A stretch of 64,000 nt of DNA from Charina bottae (taxonomy: Eukaryota > Chordata > Lepidosauria > Squamata > Charinaidae): contig JALMGJ010000025.1 in assembly GCA_023362775.1 (NCBI GenBank), positions 6,338,001 through 6,402,000 on the forward strand. Direction: 5' to 3'. Position numbers and translations under genes: made by a program. Numbering within the stretch: position 1 is the first letter of the stretch; each line of letters begins with the position of its first letter. Under the pieces are notes generated by a model. It was given only the letters and a program-made list of their open reading frames with translations. It had not been told where the DNA came from and searched no databases. This document shows, in pieces, positions 32,101 through 43,923 of the stretch.

Positions 32101-33922
32101 CTCTGCTGAAGCATTATGAAACCTTGCCCTGATTTACCTGCATGGCCACTACAGTGTAGCACATAACTAATCTTGGCTACTGGTGACAGAGGTGAACAGA
32201 AATTGTACTGCTATTTAAGGCAGGCTGCAAGATGAATCTGATAGCTGCAGTAAATGAATGGAGTGAGTTTTGTCTAAAAGGTTTCTTGTTTCTCTTATCA
32301 GGCACGTGGAAGGGGCTGAATCTTCATAGAACTTTCCTTTATTTAATCAGCATTAGTATTTCTTGTGCAATTGAAGGTAGTTTATCATCCCAATATAGAT
32401 GTATGGGTGTGTGTACTCAACCACTCTGCCACCCACCATAATATTTTCCACTGGTATGTGTTTGATGAGCAAATTATTTCCATAAAAAGTTTCAGGAAAG
32501 CAGCTTTCTGAATCCTAGATCATCTACTTCAATATACTAAGAAAGAGGTGGGGGGGGGAATCCCCAAATCTCTGTGCCTCCTGGAGGTTCGTAGAGGTTA
32601 TTATCTAAACTTCCAGTGAATCATACAGCTGACAGTGTTGCTATTTCTAGGCCAAAGAAGCGCTCTTTGAACAAAATGCGATCGTTGTGTCTTTTCAACC
32701 AGCGCTTCAGCAGAGTGAAACAGCAGGATTCCCGTACTGTATAATAACTGTCAGAAACAATTTCTGCTCTGTAAGTGAGGTGAAGCAAAATGTCAAAATA
32801 TTTGAATGCATTTCATTGAGGATATCTTCTTTTAAATTAGTAAAGGCTGGAGGAAAAGAATCTTATTCTCTCACATAATAAATATGCATAGAGCATCGAG
32901 GGGCCAAGTGAATTCTAATAAAGCAGAGTCCTAGCTTGTTAATGGTGTTAGTGGAACCACAATAATAAAACACAATAATTATGAGTTAAAGGAATGCCAG
33001 CCTTGGCCTTTTACCAGGATACTTGAACATATTATTCAGAAGAAATTTAGTAGTCTAAAGTCAACTGTGTTAATTACCATATTTTATCAAACCCCTTGTA
33101 TAGAAAGGAGCAATCAGAGGAGGCAGCCTGCAAGGATTCTAACCCAAATGAGTATATCTCATTATTAGTACAACTGTACTCTTTGGAACTCATTAGCCTT
33201 GCTACCTTAGCCTTGTTCATTCCAACGTGTCCATGAAACACTGGGAAAATAATGGCAAGGAGATCTCTCTAGTAGCAATAGTCCCACTTAAAGCTTGTCA
33301 TCTCCTTGGAAATCAAAGCACATTCCAAACTATCTAGTGGAATGAATCAAGTTTATGGAAATAATGATTTTCTTACGCTCAGGGTTTCCTTCATGCCATC
33401 TCAGATCCCTTTATGGCTCCCTGACACTGATTCAGATGATACCATAAGAGAATTAATTAAAAATATACCCCATGCCAATAAAAGACTAGATTCATTATTG
33501 AGGGGAAGGGAGGGGAAGAGGCTTCATTAATATGGAGGGACTTTAATGGAGAGTGAGGTGTATAAAGATCTTAAGAAAACATTGCCGATGAAGCAGTGTT
33601 GCAGATATCGGTCATAGTTTTATTTACTTATTCAAAAACTTTGTATTCCATTTCTTCACAGCTTGTGGTAGCTTGGAAGAACACTCATTAAAGCAATGAA
33701 TGGGGGAAAGGCTTCTATTCAAAACACTTTCATTCATGGTACTGTTAATGAGTACTATAATTCTAAAGGTTAATATTGATAATACCATGATCAAACACCA
33801 AAGAACTAATCTTGTGACAATACTTCCGTAAACCAGTGAGAAAGTTAGGCCTGCTTTTTCTTCCATCAACAGTGTCTCATTCTACCTTTAAAACTGTGGG
33901 GAGCTTAAGTAAGGAAATCCAC
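29161..33922. other. Long AT-rich unassigned stretch
   Basis: About 4.8 kb without a microsatellite, recognised LINE or SINE, or convincing open frame. This is the longest repeat-poor block in the window. Short open frames (for example 32232-32441 and 33306-33530) show no motif. A T-run is at 31489-31499 and a G-run at 32551-32558. The lack of recent insertions could reflect chance or selection against insertions. Confidence 0.4.
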
Positions 33923-34025
33923 ATTTGCCAGATGGAATGGGTGATTTATTGAAAAGGAAAATAACCATTATAGCATACAGGCCTTCCATAAACTTAAACA
34001 ATGCCTTTAAATTGAGCCACTATTC
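33923..34025 (+). repeat. 103-bp direct duplication, first copy
   Basis: Matches 34700-34802 at an offset of exactly 777 bases with only about four differences and no indel. It begins tttgccagatggaatggg and ends gagccactattc. Flanking sequence is unrelated on both sides. Confidence 0.93.
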
Positions 34026-34699
34026 TTTGACCATACTCTATATGCATGTGGATATCTGGCGATCACACTGGCTGATTGGGTAGAAACTGCTAGTGGTTTT
34101 GAAGACCACTCTGCTGTCTGCCTTCTCCATATATCACATTAGCAACATAAATAAGAAATAATTAGAGAATATAAAAATAGTCTCTCAGACAGCAAGGAGA
34201 CATACGATATGCATGAAATATTCCTCTTGTCTAGAAGAAGAACATCATCTAGTATATTAGTGTAGTCAACCTAAGAGATATGAAAGTTTTGTCTTTGTAA
34301 GAGTTAAATGGGTCAGGTTAAAATTATGCAGTCAAGTTAAAATGGTCAGGATTTGACTGTAAAGACATGACTCAGATTTGTATTTATGAAAGTTTTGCAG
34401 AACAATAATTCAGAATCAGATTTTTCTTTTAAAAGCAGGCCTCAAGGGAAGGAAATAGAAATTTATTTATTTTTTTATTTATCAATTTCTATTACCGTCC
34501 CATCTCCGGGGACTTGAAATAAGGGGACTCGAAATAAGTCAGGAGTTCAGGTTTATCTCACTTGTGGCAAAATCTGGCTCTTATTTCTAAAAGATTTGTG
34601 AGACTTCTGGCAGACATCAGATCAGGCACTTCATGTAATCAAGAAAAAAATGGAGCCCATATCTGCATTCCCAAGGAAAGGAGAATGAAGCAAGATTGA
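34026..34699. other. Unassigned sequence between duplicated blocks
   Basis: About 670 bases. A possible L2-type tail remnant is at 34455-34520 (atttatttatttttttattt, then ccgtcccatctcc). The rest is unassigned. Confidence 0.35.
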
Positions 34700-34802
34700 A
34701 TTTGCCAGATGGAATGGGTGATTTATTGAAAAGGAAAACAACCATTATAGCATACAGGCCTTCTATAAACTTAAATAATGCCTTTAAATTGAGCCACTAT
34801 TC
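34700..34802 (+). repeat. 103-bp direct duplication, second copy
   Basis: Second copy of the block at 33923-34025, same orientation. Confidence 0.93.
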
Positions 34803-35017
34803 AATTAATCCCACTAAATCAAAGGATTGTAGATTTCCAACTAGTATCTACTTTAATTACATACACTTAAGTACAGTAGGGTATTACCACTGCATTATAA
34901 TTCTAAATGGAAACAAGCCTATTTATTATGTGAAAATAAACTGTATGCTTCAGATAATTATCATAATTTAACATCACATATATTATTTTGGCTATTAACT
35001 GTGTATAGAAGAAAAGG

Positions 35018-35018
<1 letters not shown>

Positions 35019-35086
<68 letters not shown>

Positions 35087-35095
35087 CTATCTATC

Positions 35096-35148
<53 letters not shown>

Positions 35149-35149
35149 G

Positions 35150-35184
<35 letters not shown>
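35019..35184. repeat. Compound (TATC)n-(AT)n-(AC)n microsatellite
   Basis: About 130 bases of TATC with two small slips near 35085-35096, then (AT)n at 35150-35165 and (AC)n at 35166-35184. Confidence 0.97.
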
Positions 35185-35186
<2 letters not shown>

Positions 35187-36102
35187 ACATAAAATAAGTA
35201 GTCTGGTAATGCGAAAATAACGACTAACACTTCACTAGTGCTTTAGTAATGTCACACTAAAAACAAATGCACTGTGTGAGCATAATGTAAGATGTTAGAA
35301 CTGCTGAAAAATAAAACAATATATGCTACAAATTGAGAATGGGAAATATATATATTTCCCTGGGGCCAAACAAGATTAGGCTTTCTCTAAATTGGAAAAG
35401 ATTTGGGCTTTGATCCAGTCTAAGCAAAATTCTTTTTGACATTTGCAAATGTGGGTTTTTTCTTTCTTTTTTGCTGTCTGTTGATGTCTGTCTATCAAAG
35501 GCATGCCTTTCCTTCATGCTGTGTTACCTTTAAATTTGATCAACTCTGTCTTACAGTAGGAATTTATGACAAAATACCTGTTGTTAAATTGTGTTGTTAA
35601 TGTAAGGCATGACAACAAAACAGGAACTGTCTGAAAGGCAATTTAGGCCTAGCATTAGGACTGCCAGATGTGGCTCGCATGATAAAATCACCCTCCATGA
35701 TAAATAAGCAAAGATTAAAATTACTAACAATAAACCAAGATTCCATGCACCCAGAAAATGAACGTGTCAGGCAGAAAAGCTAGACCTAAGATAAACCTTT
35801 TCCCTCAATGTATTATGTAGGGAGATGAACGGTAATATGCACTTTGAATGGGTTTACCATCTCAGTAAGAAGTAAACCACAGGTCTGGCAGCCTTCCTTA
35901 AAAACAGCGACTGGGAGTTTGAAGTTTGCTTGGTGGAAGAACAGGCTATGGGAGAGGAAACATAATTAATTTTTGGTATTTCTGATGCTCTTGGATCCAG
36001 GACCCAAAATGATGTTTGTGACTGTAAATTATGAATTTCAGCCCTATGGCTATAGGTGCCTTGTTGACAAATACTGCTCAATTGAACAAGATGCTAGCTA
36101 TT
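35185..36102. other. Unassigned sequence
   Basis: About 900 bases with no recognised feature. Confidence 0.35.
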
Positions 36103-36160
36103 TATTCATTTATTCATTCATTCATTCATTCATTCATTCATTCATTCATTCATTCATTTA
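36103..36160. repeat. (ATTC)n microsatellite at SINE tail
   Basis: Tetranucleotide array directly joined to the 3' tail of the reverse-oriented SINE at 36164-36383. Confidence 0.95.
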
Positions 36161-36163
36161 TCC

Positions 36164-36383
36164 CTCCCGCCTTTATTATTTTTATAAATACCTCAAGGCG
36201 GCGAACATACCTAATACTCCTTCCTCCTCCTATTTTCCCCACAACAGCAACCCTGTGAGGTGAGTTGGGCTGAGAGAGAGTGACCGGCCCAAGGTCACCC
36301 AGCCGGCTTTCATGCCTAAGGCAGGACCAGAACTCACAGTCTCCCAGTTTCTAGCTTGTTGCCTTAACCACTAGATGAAACGG
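36164..36383 (-). mobile_element. MIR-type CORE-SINE with L2-type tail
   Basis: Reverse copy, tail to head from left to right: cccgcctttattattttta, ctcaaggcggcgaacata, ccctgtgaggtgagttggg, ggcccaaggtcacccagc, then cttgttgccttaaccacta from the tRNA head. Near full length and only moderately diverged from 16936-17160. Confidence 0.87.
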
Positions 36384-36689
36384 TACTTCCCCCCCCCCTC
36401 CAGTTCATTGAAAAAGGACAAAATCCTCCAGCTGGCAAAGAAGAATGTCTAATTGATACCCCTTTGAGATGTTCTTGCCATTCAGGTAGTGCTTTGTTCA
36501 ACTTCACTACTTGGCAATGTAAATGTTTAATTTGCTCACATTTAAGCACATTAATATATGTAACTGAGCACGTGGATGTCAAGGGAAAAGCAAGAAAATG
36601 GGACAAGTAGGGAAATCCTCAGCAGACCCCAAGAAATTCTTTTTACAATATACTCAAAATGGAATGTAAAATTGGTAGAGGAAATAATA

Positions 36690-36905
36690 AATAAAATAAA
36701 ATAAAATAAAATAAAATAAAATAAAATAAAATAAAATAATAAAATAAAATAAAATAAAATAAATAAAATAAAATAAAATAAAATAAAATAAAATAAAATA
36801 AAATAAAATAAAATAAAATAAAATAAAATAAAATAAAATAAAATAAAATAAAATAAAATAAAATAAAATAAAATAAAATAAAATAAAATAATAAAATAAA
36901 ATAAA
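36690..36905. repeat. (AAAAT)n microsatellite, about 215 bp
   Basis: Longest microsatellite in the window, with rare unit slips (aataat at about 36738, 36760 and 36890). The FILFY-repeat frames on the minus strand derive from it. Confidence 0.97.
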
Positions 36906-37617
36906 AAGTATGTGAAGTGGAAATTACCAAACCCTAAACCAACCCACACATCCAAATCGATATATTAAGAGAGTAATTCCACAGAGCTGGAAAAGCATGC
37001 TTTGAATTTGGGGGGTGGGCCGGGCTATTCAAATCCAAAAATATTCTTGCTATATGGCTCTGGCCCCTGGAAGGGGCAAAAAGAAGATTGAGTGGCAAGG
37101 ATAGCAAAGAATGAATGGGACTGAGTCAGAATTGAATCTGCATCTGTGGCAGTGAAACATTCTGCCTGGAAAGAGTGTACTGTATATTGAAACACTCCCG
37201 CTGACAATCTATAAGTTCTCAGGCATGATCAGGGATCTCTAAATCCCAGGAAAGAAATCATAACATACATGGCATGAGGCTATATCTTGTTCTCTTCCTG
37301 TCTGTCAATTTTAAAACATAGTGGAGGGAAATTAGTGGAACCTGGCACAAACCATGGCCAAGGCAGGCTCACTACAAAGAGTGGAAAGCTATGTCACCAA
37401 AACTTACTTAGCACCCTTATCTCTGGGCATATCCCAATTACCACTTAAGCTGCTGTTGTCCTGTGCTTTTGCTGGCTTGACTCAGCTGGTATAAGAAAAT
37501 TCTGCCTGGACTGAGATACTTCAGCAACGGTTTGCATGTTACTCATTCTGGACTGTGGGCTACCAGATCTTTCTGTTGGACAGTTCCCCTGCTTCTGTGC
37601 CACCCCACTTTTCTGTA
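36906..37617. other. Unassigned sequence
   Basis: About 700 bases with no recognised feature. Confidence 0.35.
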
Positions 37618-38008
37618 CAGGTAGTCCTCATTTAATAACCATTCATTTAGTGATGGTTCAGACTTACAACGATGCTGAAAAAACCGACTTACGACTTATG
37701 ACTGTTGCAGCATCCCCGTAGTCATGTGATCACGATTTGGGCACTTGGCAACCGGTTCGCATTATGACTGTCGCAGCCTCCCATGCTCATGTGATCGCCA
37801 TTTTCGACCTTCCTGGCCGGCTTCTGGCAAGCAAAACCAATGGGGAATTGTGTGATTCACTTAACAACCACATGGTTCGCTTAACGCCTGTGGTGATTCA
37901 CTTAACAACCGCTACAAAAAAGGTCAGAAAATCGGGTCAGATTTGCTTAATGGCCGCTTCACTTAGCAACTGAAATTCTGGTCCCAATTGTGGTTGTTAC
38001 GTGAGGAA
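37618..38008 (+). mobile_element. Tigger/mariner-like MITE
   Basis: Begins caggtagtcctcatttaata after a TA dinucleotide, and holds repeated modules ttcacttaacaacc, gatcatgtga-like (catgtgatcac, catgtgatcgcc) and ttacgactt. The right end cccaattgtggttgttacgtgagg resembles an inverted version of the left end but has decayed. I recognise this as a common non-autonomous repeat of reptile genomes. TA target preference suggests the Tc1/mariner superfamily, but this is inferred. The 78-codon frame at 37737-37973 is not a gene. Confidence 0.65.
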
Positions 38009-38837
38009 AGCAATGGCCAATTTTTTTCATTCTTGTAGGTAGATCTTCCTGGATATGTTTGTGTGTATGTGTGTGTGTGTGTGTGCATGTGCATATTTTT
38101 CATTTGTATAACATACATGCACCACAAAGTAACGTTGTACACACACACACAAAGTTAAATTAGACTTGTATTTCCGAGGTTAAAGCATCAAAATGCACAT
38201 ATATGCAGGCATAACAAAAATGTTATTTAAATCCTTTCTCACTACTATATTTGCTTCTATGGGCTTTTGAAAAGGTGTCTCTTTCTGTGCAAGGGAGCCA
38301 GTGAACTGCTAAGATTATCCTGCAGCCAGCTAGCCCAAACAGTCAGAAAGTGCAGTGTAGATAGTATCTTAGGCAGACATCAAGTAAATTCTGGAAATTT
38401 TTTTTTACAAAGGACTTAATTTTAAGATTGCAACATTATAGATTTAAAGACTGCAAGACTTTACATGGTAGGATTAAATCATGGCTATTGTAACAGTAAT
38501 TGGTTAAAATAAGTAGATGATTTAGAGCTATTATTTAATATATGACTTCACTAATCCAAAGTAAAAATTGTATAGTAGATTAATATAAATTGATATATAT
38601 CACTATATACAGTATAATAATACGTATTGGGTAATATCTTCCTGCTCTTAATAGAGATGACTTATATACAAAAGTGTTCTGCCATCTTTTATAACACAGA
38701 CTTTAACTACATTTTATGTACTCTGAACTGTGGACATGGAGGAAAGTGGAGAAAAGTGACTTTGGAATTCAGGTGCTATGCCTAGGTATAGAAAAATAAA
38801 ATGTATTAAAAGAAATGGTTAATTACTGTTTGTTTTT
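38009..38837. other. Unassigned sequence with (GT)n
   Basis: About 830 AT-rich bases. An interrupted (GT)n lies at 38058-38086 and a short (AC)n at 38139-38150. Confidence 0.45.
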
Positions 38838-39062
38838 TTACTTTTGAGTCAGTGCTGACTCCTGGCCACTGTCGGGACTACTCCCTGCAGTTTTCTTGAC
38901 AAGATTTTTTGGAAGTGGTTTGCCATTGCCTCCTTCCTGGGCTGAGAGAGAGGGACTGTCCCAAGGTCACCCAGCTGGCTTTCATGCCTAAGGCAGGACC
39001 AGAACTCACAGTCTCCCAGTTTCTAGCTTGTTGCCTTAACCACTACAGTATACTGGCTCTTA
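38838..39062 (-). mobile_element. MIR-head SINE with a different, BovB-like tail
   Basis: The right part (ccaaggtcacccagctggctttcatgcc, then cttgttgccttaaccacta) is the same tRNA head and CORE as in the other SINEs. The left part differs: in place of the L2-type tail it has gtttgccattgcctccttcctggg and gactcctggccactgtcggg, ending gagtcagtgctgactcctgg. Read on the minus strand, the end (ggagtcagcactgactc) recalls the BovB end (gagtcggaagcgactgaac). The head may thus have been joined to tails of two LINE families. The BovB relation is inferred. Confidence 0.65.
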
Positions 39063-39207
39063 ATTATTAATTATCTTAATTATTTAAGATTTAGGTTAGG
39101 TTTAGGTTTAAGATAAGATTATCTTAATTAAGATTAAGAAATTAATTATCTTAATTATTAGGGCTGTAGAAATATTAATATTTGGTTAATACTAGCGCTG
39201 TAAAGAT
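39063..39207. repeat. Local (TTAATTATC)-type AT repeats
   Basis: Short near-repeats of ttaattatcttaa and ttaggttaggtttagg. Confidence 0.4.
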
Positions 39208-39208
39208 T

Positions 39209-39260
<52 letters not shown>

Positions 39261-39400
39261 TTTATATAACCGCCCATCTCCCCCAATGGGGAACTCTGGG
39301 CGGTTTACAATAAATAAAATTAGATAAAAGCATAAAATATAAAATATATAAACTATAAAATATATAAACTATAAAATATATAAATATATAAATAAAGATT
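39208..39400 (-). mobile_element. (ATTT)n plus L2-type 3' end
   Basis: (ATTT)n at 39208-39259, then ataaccgcccatctcccc and gaactctgggcggtttacaat, the L2-type tail in reverse, followed by tandem ataaactataaaatat. The (ATTT)n is the expanded terminal repeat of the element. Confidence 0.75.
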
Positions 39401-40141
39401 CAGTGGATGGTGCTTCCCTTCACAATGCTTCAAGTGAAGTACTCACTTTGAGCTTCTTTATGAAGTAATATGCCCCCCTGCATTCCATCCCCTTCTAAAA
39501 CGCAAATTGTTGCATTGCTTTTGAGGTTTCCTTGGGCATCTCTAGTAGCCAGAGGTGGCAGTTAAAAAACATAGAGTACTTAACAAGATGCATAGTGTTA
39601 CCTCCACAGAGCAAAGCGACTTTTTGGTGGCAAATTATGGCTAACACATACAGGCCTAATAAAGGTGCAGTTGCTGTTGAGTTGTAAAGAAGTTAAATTT
39701 AAATATGTTTGCCAAAAGATTTATAAAGTAGTGGTGGTGGGGAGAACATGACTTTGCAATCATTGATGCAAAGCCACTGGATTCTACTAAAAAAAGTCCG
39801 TCTTTAAATTATTTGACTGACTTTGACAATTGTCTTAAAATTTGGATGATTGCTTCTTTTATATGGATGCAGAATAATTTAAATTAGCTAATGTTTTGTG
39901 AAGATTTTGTAAAAGGTGGGAAAAAATACAGGTCTCACATATACAAAATGTAAATAACAACAACAACAACAATAATATCCCTGATATTGTCAATTTAGTT
40001 TGGATATTTTGGATATTTGAATACCAGTTTTCTTGTGCTGGTTAATGACTGCAATAAGGTTATTTATTAATATAACATGTATATAAGAAATTTTGAAAGC
40101 TGCATTTCTGTATATGTAGAAAAAAAGCTCCTAAAACTAAA
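39401..40141. other. Unassigned sequence
   Basis: About 740 AT-rich bases. A short (CAA)n is at 39957-39970. Confidence 0.35.
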
Positions 40142-40747
40142 GTTATGTGGGGCCCAGCTGGGGGTCGGAATGTTGACCTGCCTGGATGTGAGTGTGGGGA
40201 GACATCGAGTGAGGAAACACCTGAAGAGGAGGAAGGGTCAGAATGCAGCTGTGTTGAATGTTGTAAGGGAGTATGAGACCACTGATAACAAGCAAGCTGT
40301 TAGGAATACACAGACAAGTTGCTCTTTGTTAAAGCAAGGGAAGATTTTAGACTCCCTATGCCCAAGCTTCAACTTACGGGCAGGGAGAGAGATAAGAGGG
40401 AGACAATGGAGCCCATGATGCCAAACCAGCTTATACGTGCCTGATTAAGGTGTCCTTGACCGGAGATAGCTGCCTTAGCTCATCAGCACTGGACAATGCA
40501 ATAGGGTTAGGAATAATGTGAAAGTATAAGAATAGAGCATGCGTTAATTGCCAAATGATGTAAGCCTTTAAGTCTATAAAAACTGCTGGACAGAGGAACA
40601 CAGGGCCCCTTTCCCTGAGAGAGGGGTCCTCCTTTGTTGCAGATGTCTGAAATAAACGAGTTAGTATGTAGAACAATTCTCGTGTCCTGTGTTATTGGAA
40701 ACCGCACCGGGCAGAATCGAACTAATCCCTTTTGGGACCAACAGTTA
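40142..40747 (+). mobile_element. Solo LTR of an endogenous retrovirus-like element with 4-bp target duplication
   Basis: A 598-base unit from 40146 (TGTGGGGCCC) to 40743 (ACCAACA), so bounded by TG...CA, and flanked by gtta at 40142-40145 and 40744-40747. It contains a TATA box (tataaaaact, 40575-40584) in the promoter position and a polyadenylation signal (aataaa, 40651-40656) about 75 bases downstream, the U3-R-U5 order of an LTR. No gag, pol or env remains, so it is a solo LTR left by recombination. A 4-bp duplication fits gammaretrovirus-like or Ty3-like integrases; I cannot decide which. The open frames inside it are incidental. Confidence 0.75.
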
Positions 40748-41564
40748 AATGAAAAGAAAACTTTCAGTGGGAATATTCAGGTAGATATGAACCCCCAAAT
40801 GGCAAACAACCTTTGTTTTGCAGCAATTCACATTATATGGTTGATAGACCTGTTTCTGCTCTGTGTAAAATGATGAAGATTAGGATGAACTTTTAAAATA
40901 GGAATTCTTCATACTCTTCAGCAATTTAGAGTTGACTGCAATGTTCTGTTTGTTTTGAAATACCTATGTTCTTATTTGCCTGAATTTTTCTGTTATACTG
41001 CCCGTGAGTTCTTTAAAATGTGAAGTCCAGAATGTTAGAAGCCTGCTAAAGTTGATAGAGGCCCAGGGTGGAGAATAGGGTAGGAATGGAATGGCATCTG
41101 TAAACAATAACATTCCCTTAGATTTCCAGTAAGCCTTTCTTTTGCTGATGGGGATCAGAGCCCAGAATGAATTGTGGCTTTGTCTCACAACTTTGTGACA
41201 AAAGTAATCACAAAATGATTCTAAAAGGGGTGAGCCAGAACAATTTTTAATCCAAACCAGAATATATTAGCTGAAGTCAACTTGTAGATATATCAGTCGA
41301 GGTTTCAATATGTGGGCTGGGGCAGCCTTAATCAGAGCAAGCCTATTAAAGTCAATGGGACCTAAGGCTAACTTAAGTTCTATTAATTTCACGTAGTCTA
41401 CCAATATTTCTCAGTCTAGATCCAAGGGTAAAAGGGCTATTATCAATCATGGCCAAATGTGCTAACTATGTGATAGATGTGTTCAAAGCTTTGAATGAAG
41501 CTCCTCTTTCACCAAAGCAACTTCTAATTTTGACTAAAAAAAGTTGGTGGGGAAAGGATTAGGT
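40748..41564. other. Unassigned sequence
   Basis: About 810 bases with no recognised feature. Confidence 0.35.
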
Positions 41565-41829
41565 CAGAGCTTTCCAAACTTTTCATGTTGGTGACACACT
41601 TTTTAGACGTGCATCATTTCGCGACACACTCTTACAGCAGGGCACCAGGCAGGCACTAGGACCTGCATGGAATCAGTAGGTTTGGAGGCAGCAAGGCATA
41701 AGGCAGGCACTAGGACCTGCGTGGAATCCTGGCAGGGCTCGGAGGCAGCAGCAGCCGCGACACACCCAGACACTGCAGCCGACACACTAACGTGTCCCAA
41801 CACACAGTTTGGAAAGCTCTGGATTAGGT
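41557..41829. mobile_element. hAT MITE with perfect 8-bp target duplication
   Basis: Element 41565-41821 (257 bases). The ends are inverted repeats, cagagctttccaaact... and ...agtttggaaagctctg, and the flanks are the exact 8-mer gattaggt at 41557-41564 and 41822-41829. An 8-bp duplication with CAG...CTG ends is diagnostic of hAT. The interior holds a 54-base direct repeat (aggcaggcactaggacctgc at 41647 and 41701) and repeated gacacac. It has no coding capacity and must use a transposase from elsewhere. Confidence 0.93.
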
Positions 41830-43845
41830 ACTTGCTCTCATTCTCTTTCTCATACGCGCACACACACCAGCCACTGCCTCTCTCATCAGGTTCATGGTTT
41901 GTCTCCCAACCAAGGCAGCTTCTCATTAAAAGTAAAATCTGCTGGGACTCCACTGCCCGCTTGTATGTGTAATGCCCTTAAATTGCACTGTCAGTTAACA
42001 TTAGGGACTGGCATTTGGTTTCTGATCTAGTACATCAGAATTAGCAGCAGTGCAGCAGCCGTGCATCGTTTTCCTTTCTTTCAGTTCTTGTGATTTTAAC
42101 AAATTTGTAGCCCATACCTATGCCTTCCTGCTTCAAAGTACATCTTAGCATAACAGTATTTTTTTATCTTTCTAAACTCAGTCAGGCCTGGTTAGTAGTT
42201 GGATGGGAGATCTCCAGATTCCCAGTGCTAGACTGAGAAGTTGAAAAAAAAATCTTAGAAGGCTGCAATGCAAATCATTTTCATACTGAAAAAGGAAAAT
42301 GACATGGATGTTCCATGAAGTAAACAGGAGTTGAGCTTGATTTTGAAGATTTGATTTTTCTTTAAAGTGTAGCTGATTCTCAAAACTCACAGTGTTAAGG
42401 GTATCTGTTTTGAAATTGAATACACAGATATCTTATGAATGAAATAAATAATCAGAAGCATTTCAATGGCTAAATGATGTGCCCATTCATTATTCTTCTG
42501 CTTTCAAATCTTAATAAACCATCCTAGGGATAATTAATGGCATTTCTGTGTTTATAGAAAACCAGCACTTCATAAATATCAAAATGTGCTATTATCACAC
42601 ATGTAGGCTGCTGTTCTATAAATACATAAATTTAATAATTACCGCTAGAACTATTTGTTCAAAGGGAGAAGCAAATAAGAAGAATGTCAAGTAATCACAA
42701 CCATTATAGCAACAATACTGCAACCTAAGAAATAGTTTAGTAGCCATTTCTTGACTTAGCACTGAAATTAAATAAGGCAGAATCCACTAGGGGAAACCTG
42801 TTTTGCAAAGGTAATTTTTCATGTCTTATAAGAGCAGTTTATATGGAAAAATATGAGCCTCTCTGGGTCAGTTGGTTAATTTTGTGCAAGGTGACATTAA
42901 GAGATAGGGTTATATAGACTTCGGTTTCCTATAAAACAGGGAACAGTTCAGCCTTCAGAATCAAAGTCTAAAAAAAGGACAAATCCCAACTTGAGTCAAG
43001 CATTTCTAAGGCTCTCTGATTTCAAAGTAAAAAGGAAAAGTAATGGAGCTTATAGCAATTGGATTTTAGTTAGCCAGGGAAATCTGATTCTATGGATAGT
43101 GATCATGCAACGTTGGGTACAAATTCTCTTTCAAATTCTCTGCAGTTGTAGGAGTGCCATACTGACAAGTGGGAGAGCTTTTGCCTCCCTCCCACCAATT
43201 AAGATGATGGTGCCAGCAATATAATTTGGATCAGGAAGGCTATTGCCTTGTACCAAGGATTCACTTTGGCTTTCCTCAGAGGGTACATACACATAATCTC
43301 TTTGGCTCCACATATTATCACCAGCCACTGCTTTGAGAATGTGTATACTCTTGGATGTGTAAATCTGTAGATCCTACAGGGTGGCAATGAGGAAAGCCCA
43401 TAGTGCTTTACAGGATACTGCCTCAACAACCTGGGGTAAGGGGGAGGGGGAAGCAGCAAGGTGTCTGTTAATCCTTCCTGTTCCATGTATTTGCTGAACA
43501 CATAGGTCCTATTCTATTTAAAGAACTTCTGTTCCACATGAATTGCTCATCCAAAAGTCTGCATCACCTATAATTAATTCCCAATAAATTTGATTGCAAA
43601 GAAAATTACCTCAGAATATTTCTTGTTGAGCTACGGTCCTCCAACTATTTCCTCATTAATTCTAGTGCTTGTATCATTTAGTCCTAATCCATTTATCAGC
43701 TTTTAAAAACATTTCCAAGTCACTATCTTTTTATCTCTCTCCCATTTTTCTCCTTTTGTTTATTGTTATGTTCTTTTCTTCATCAGTAATACATACATCT
43801 TCAATTTGTAGTTCACTACAAATCTGGAATCTGGAAAAAAAACCT
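41830..43845. other. Unassigned sequence
   Basis: About 2.0 kb with no recognised gene or repeat. Overlapping frames on both strands at 42991-43501 show no motif. Confidence 0.35.
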
Positions 43846-43867
43846 AGAGAGAGAGAGAGAGAGAGAG

Positions 43868-43919
<52 letters not shown>
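43846..43919. repeat. (GA)n microsatellite
   Basis: Nearly perfect array with one interruption (ggagaaag) at about 43867-43875. Confidence 0.97.

Positions 43920-43923
<4 letters not shown>

Noticed and set aside
36551..36955. 134-codon hydrophobic FILFY-repeat frame
   Set aside because: Artefact of the (AAAAT)n array.
40077..40418. 113-codon plus-strand frame
   Set aside because: Lies mostly within the U3 part of the solo LTR and has no recognised domain.
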